NCBI GenBank assembly: GCA_038373865.1
Contig: JAXGGA010001680.1
Location: forward strand, 62,001 to 126,000
Origin: Uloborus plumipes
Lineage: Eukaryota; Arthropoda; Arachnida; Araneae; Uloboridae
Length of the DNA stretch: 64,000 nucleotides
Direction of reading: 5' to 3'
Below, piece by piece: positions 61,576-64,000 of the stretch (position 1 is the first letter of the stretch; each line of letters opens with the position of its first letter). The notes beneath the pieces were generated by a model that was given only the letters and a program-made list of their open reading frames with translations, had not been told where the DNA came from and ran no database searches. Both the position numbers and the translations under genes were made by a program.

Positions 61576-64000
61576 ATTGATAAGGCCGACATTTTGAATT
61601 TTTCCGCCCCCCGGGGGTTAAGGGCGTAAAATTAAAGTAACCTACACAAAAAAGAAAACAACCGCAAAAACCATTCCCTTTTAAATGCAAATATTTAAAA
61701 TTTTTTAATCCTGGGATTGCATAATTAGTAAACTACTTTCAAATTATAAAGCGAGTTTTAATAAAATAATTTTGGAAAAAAATCGAACCGACTCACAGAG
61801 GTCGATTTTTCAAATCTAGCTGGACAAAAATCAAAATTTCAACATCGTTATTTTTTGCCAAAATATTTTTGTTGGCAACTGAAATATCTACAAAGCAATA
61901 AACCATGTCTAATTTAGATGGTTAGTTCTTAGAATTTCTTCTCTAAAGGCTTGAAGTACACGGATTGTAATAGTACATTTTGTGATGCTTTAGAAGGGAG
62001 ATAAACGACTTCGGCTACCTGTTGTCTCTGTTGTTTGAAAAAAATTGTGCTTATATATTCTCATTGTGTCATCCAAGCTCATTACTCTCTTAAAGGGCCG
62101 TACATTAAATACGGATTTTAAATATATTTTAAACTACGTGAAAAATTAATGAATTTTATACCATAACACTAAAAGTTATTGGAGCAGCAAAAAAATGCTC
62201 CACAAGTCTTCGCCCTCTAAGTTATATTTTTGTGTACCGGATATGTTGACAAATGAGTGTACAAAAGATTATACCCGGATCTTACCGGCAATATGAGCAA
62301 CGTGTCTTGAAATTGTGGATTTTTTGTCTCAAACGATGAATTTATAATCAGAGAAAATTTTCATTCAGGTGTGTGTGGGGAGAAGGGGGGGGGGATAGTT
62401 TTTAACTAGCGCCTGATGTTATATTTATTTTTAAACCTTGTTTATCAGCCTTGTATAACTGTTAAAAAAATATTAGTGTTCGAACGTTTTAGAATGTAAT
62501 TTAGATTGTAATGACAAGGCTACACTAGATAGCGCTTTATACAGGCTTCTTCATTTGATTAAATTCCTTGGGATAAAAACGGACGTCCTTTTCCAGCGAC
62601 ATCTATCGAATTTTGTGGTAACTAACATTATATACAAATCAGATAATAAAAGACAAAATTAAAATTTAATTTGTTGGCGACAATTTTACAATTTGGCATT
62701 CAATTCTATTTTATTATATTTTAACGTCATTTAATAGCTTGTTCGATTTGCTGGTTTATTCTGCATTTTAACGGCTTGTTTTAATTAGTTAGCGAATTAT
62801 TTTTCATTTTAATTGATTCTAATTATAATTAAACTATGAAATGACACTGGCACCGCAGAGCGATAAATGGCGATTTTGGAACGATAGTTCCATCAAAACT
62901 TTTGATGAGTTTAGATTGTCAAATTAATTTATTTGGCGATTTTTTTACATTTTAATGGACATTTTGGAATGACTATGGCACTAATATCTTGAAAAGCACA
63001 TCAAGAATTTGTTCTCCGTAAAGCTTTTGAGAATATTTCAATAACCGAGATCTTTGGTAGTATGTACGTTTCAGTTATAGGTACGTTTTTTAACTTGGCG
63101 ATGTATTTTCTTACCACCTAAGCGAAGATTAAAATTTTAAGTCTGCATCGTCTTCATGGTTGCTTCTTTTCTCTTATTTTGCATTTTAATTTAAATTTCA
63201 ATGATAATAATGGCTCGATATATTTATTAAACTTATTATGTTACATGCTAATGGAGCTTTTAAAGTTGATTTGGCGAGTTTTTTTTTAAGAATTCTCACA
63301 TTATTTCGCAGCTTTTTTTTCAGTTGGCCCATTATTTTACTTTCAAGTATTAAACGTATGTGTGAAATTAGAAACAAAAAAGGGAAGATTTCGGTGATTG
63401 GAAGTCTGGTTATCTTTCCCTATTGGCGTTAAATCTTTGTGGCCAATTTATGAGCGAGGGAAATACTTCCTTCGCAAACATAAACTAAAGAGCAACAAAA
63501 TAAAGTAATTATCGCCAAAAATTTGGCAACCACACCAGATTCCCAATTATCGAAATATTATCAATGTGTGAAATTTAACATAAAAAGAACATTACCTTTT
63601 TCTTTTGTGTAAATGAAAACAAAATTTTACAGTTGGTCGTCGTTAAATTGTAGTTTTGTTTATTTTTTTCGTACTTGCTCTTTAGTACCAAGCGATTATA
63701 TATGCTCATTTCGTTGTTACTAAAGAAATTAATATGTTTTGTTGTCAATCGTCTTTCCGTTGAACACCAATCGCTTCATTGCAGGGCATTCATTCTGGGG
63801 CATCAAAAGGAAATGTCCCTACGAATAGATTCGCCATTTATCGCTCTGATGGGTCAACGCTATCAAAATGAACATCTGAGCTTTTGCGTAGCAATTAAGA
63901 TCGTGTGAGCAACAATAATGAAACAAAATAGTAAATAGAACAATATTATTTCATTGCTACATTTTTATTTATCGGCTGCGAATATAAGCGTATATTTTAT
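61576..64000. other. AT-rich sequence with worn repeats, no gene seen
   Basis: A relic of the 35.6-kb MITE arm is at 61767-61800. A dispersed repeat related to 14.9 and 34.6 kb spans about 62640-63560 (TTTGGCAACC, ATTCCCAATTATCGAAA near 63539). A G run is at 62376-62393. No ORF with a recognised motif. Confidence 0.45.

Overview
The window is an intron-rich, repeat-dense, AT-rich piece of animal nuclear DNA. Spliceosomal GT-AG introns, BEL/Pao and Gypsy LTR retrotransposons, hAT, piggyBac, mariner and pogo-type MITEs, Helitron-like ends and a tRNA-derived SINE together point to an arthropod. An arachnid is my best guess, but that is inference from repeat style only. There are no operons or bacterial signals.

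Region 1 (1-24,100, plus strand). The main host gene is the 3' part of a multi-exon gene, exons 1610 to 23886. Nine exons join in one frame to 544 codons. They encode four tandem modules (131, 131, 131 and 128 residues) and a 23-residue tail. Each module is split the same way: a long exon (glycine-rich linker plus first half of a p25-alpha/TPPP-like domain), a phase-2 intron, and a 127-base exon (second half) ending in phase 0. The 5' end lies left of the window. Its introns are filled with MITEs, a hammerhead-bearing repeat pair, a TIR element with G runs and a piggyBac-like element.

Region 2 (24,100-33,000) is transposon territory. It has an apparently intact, very young BEL/Pao element on the minus strand (identical-looking 218-bp LTRs, 5-bp target duplication, one 1759-codon ORF). 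Next to it is a Helitron-like 3' end carrying a fragment of an Ulp1/C48-type cysteine protease.

Region 3 (33,300-39,750, plus strand) holds a small two-exon gene for a 66-residue protein, with in-phase splice sites and an AATAAA signal. Its intron carries a SINE, satellites and foldback MITEs.

Region 4 (39,800-53,400) is intergenic. It holds a 2.8-kb foldback palindrome, an array of hAT-like MITEs separated by single copies of one 8-bp sequence, a Helitron-like element with nested insertions, and a tandem pair of decayed hammerhead ribozyme repeats (retrozyme-like).

Region 5 (53,400-64,000) contains a Gypsy element with two LTRs but frame breaks around its protease, a deleted mariner-type element, MITEs, and otherwise nothing recognisable as a gene.

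The two host genes share no visible relationship. The best candidates for undescribed biology are the tandem p25-alpha protein, the retrozyme-like repeats, and the single-site hAT MITE array.
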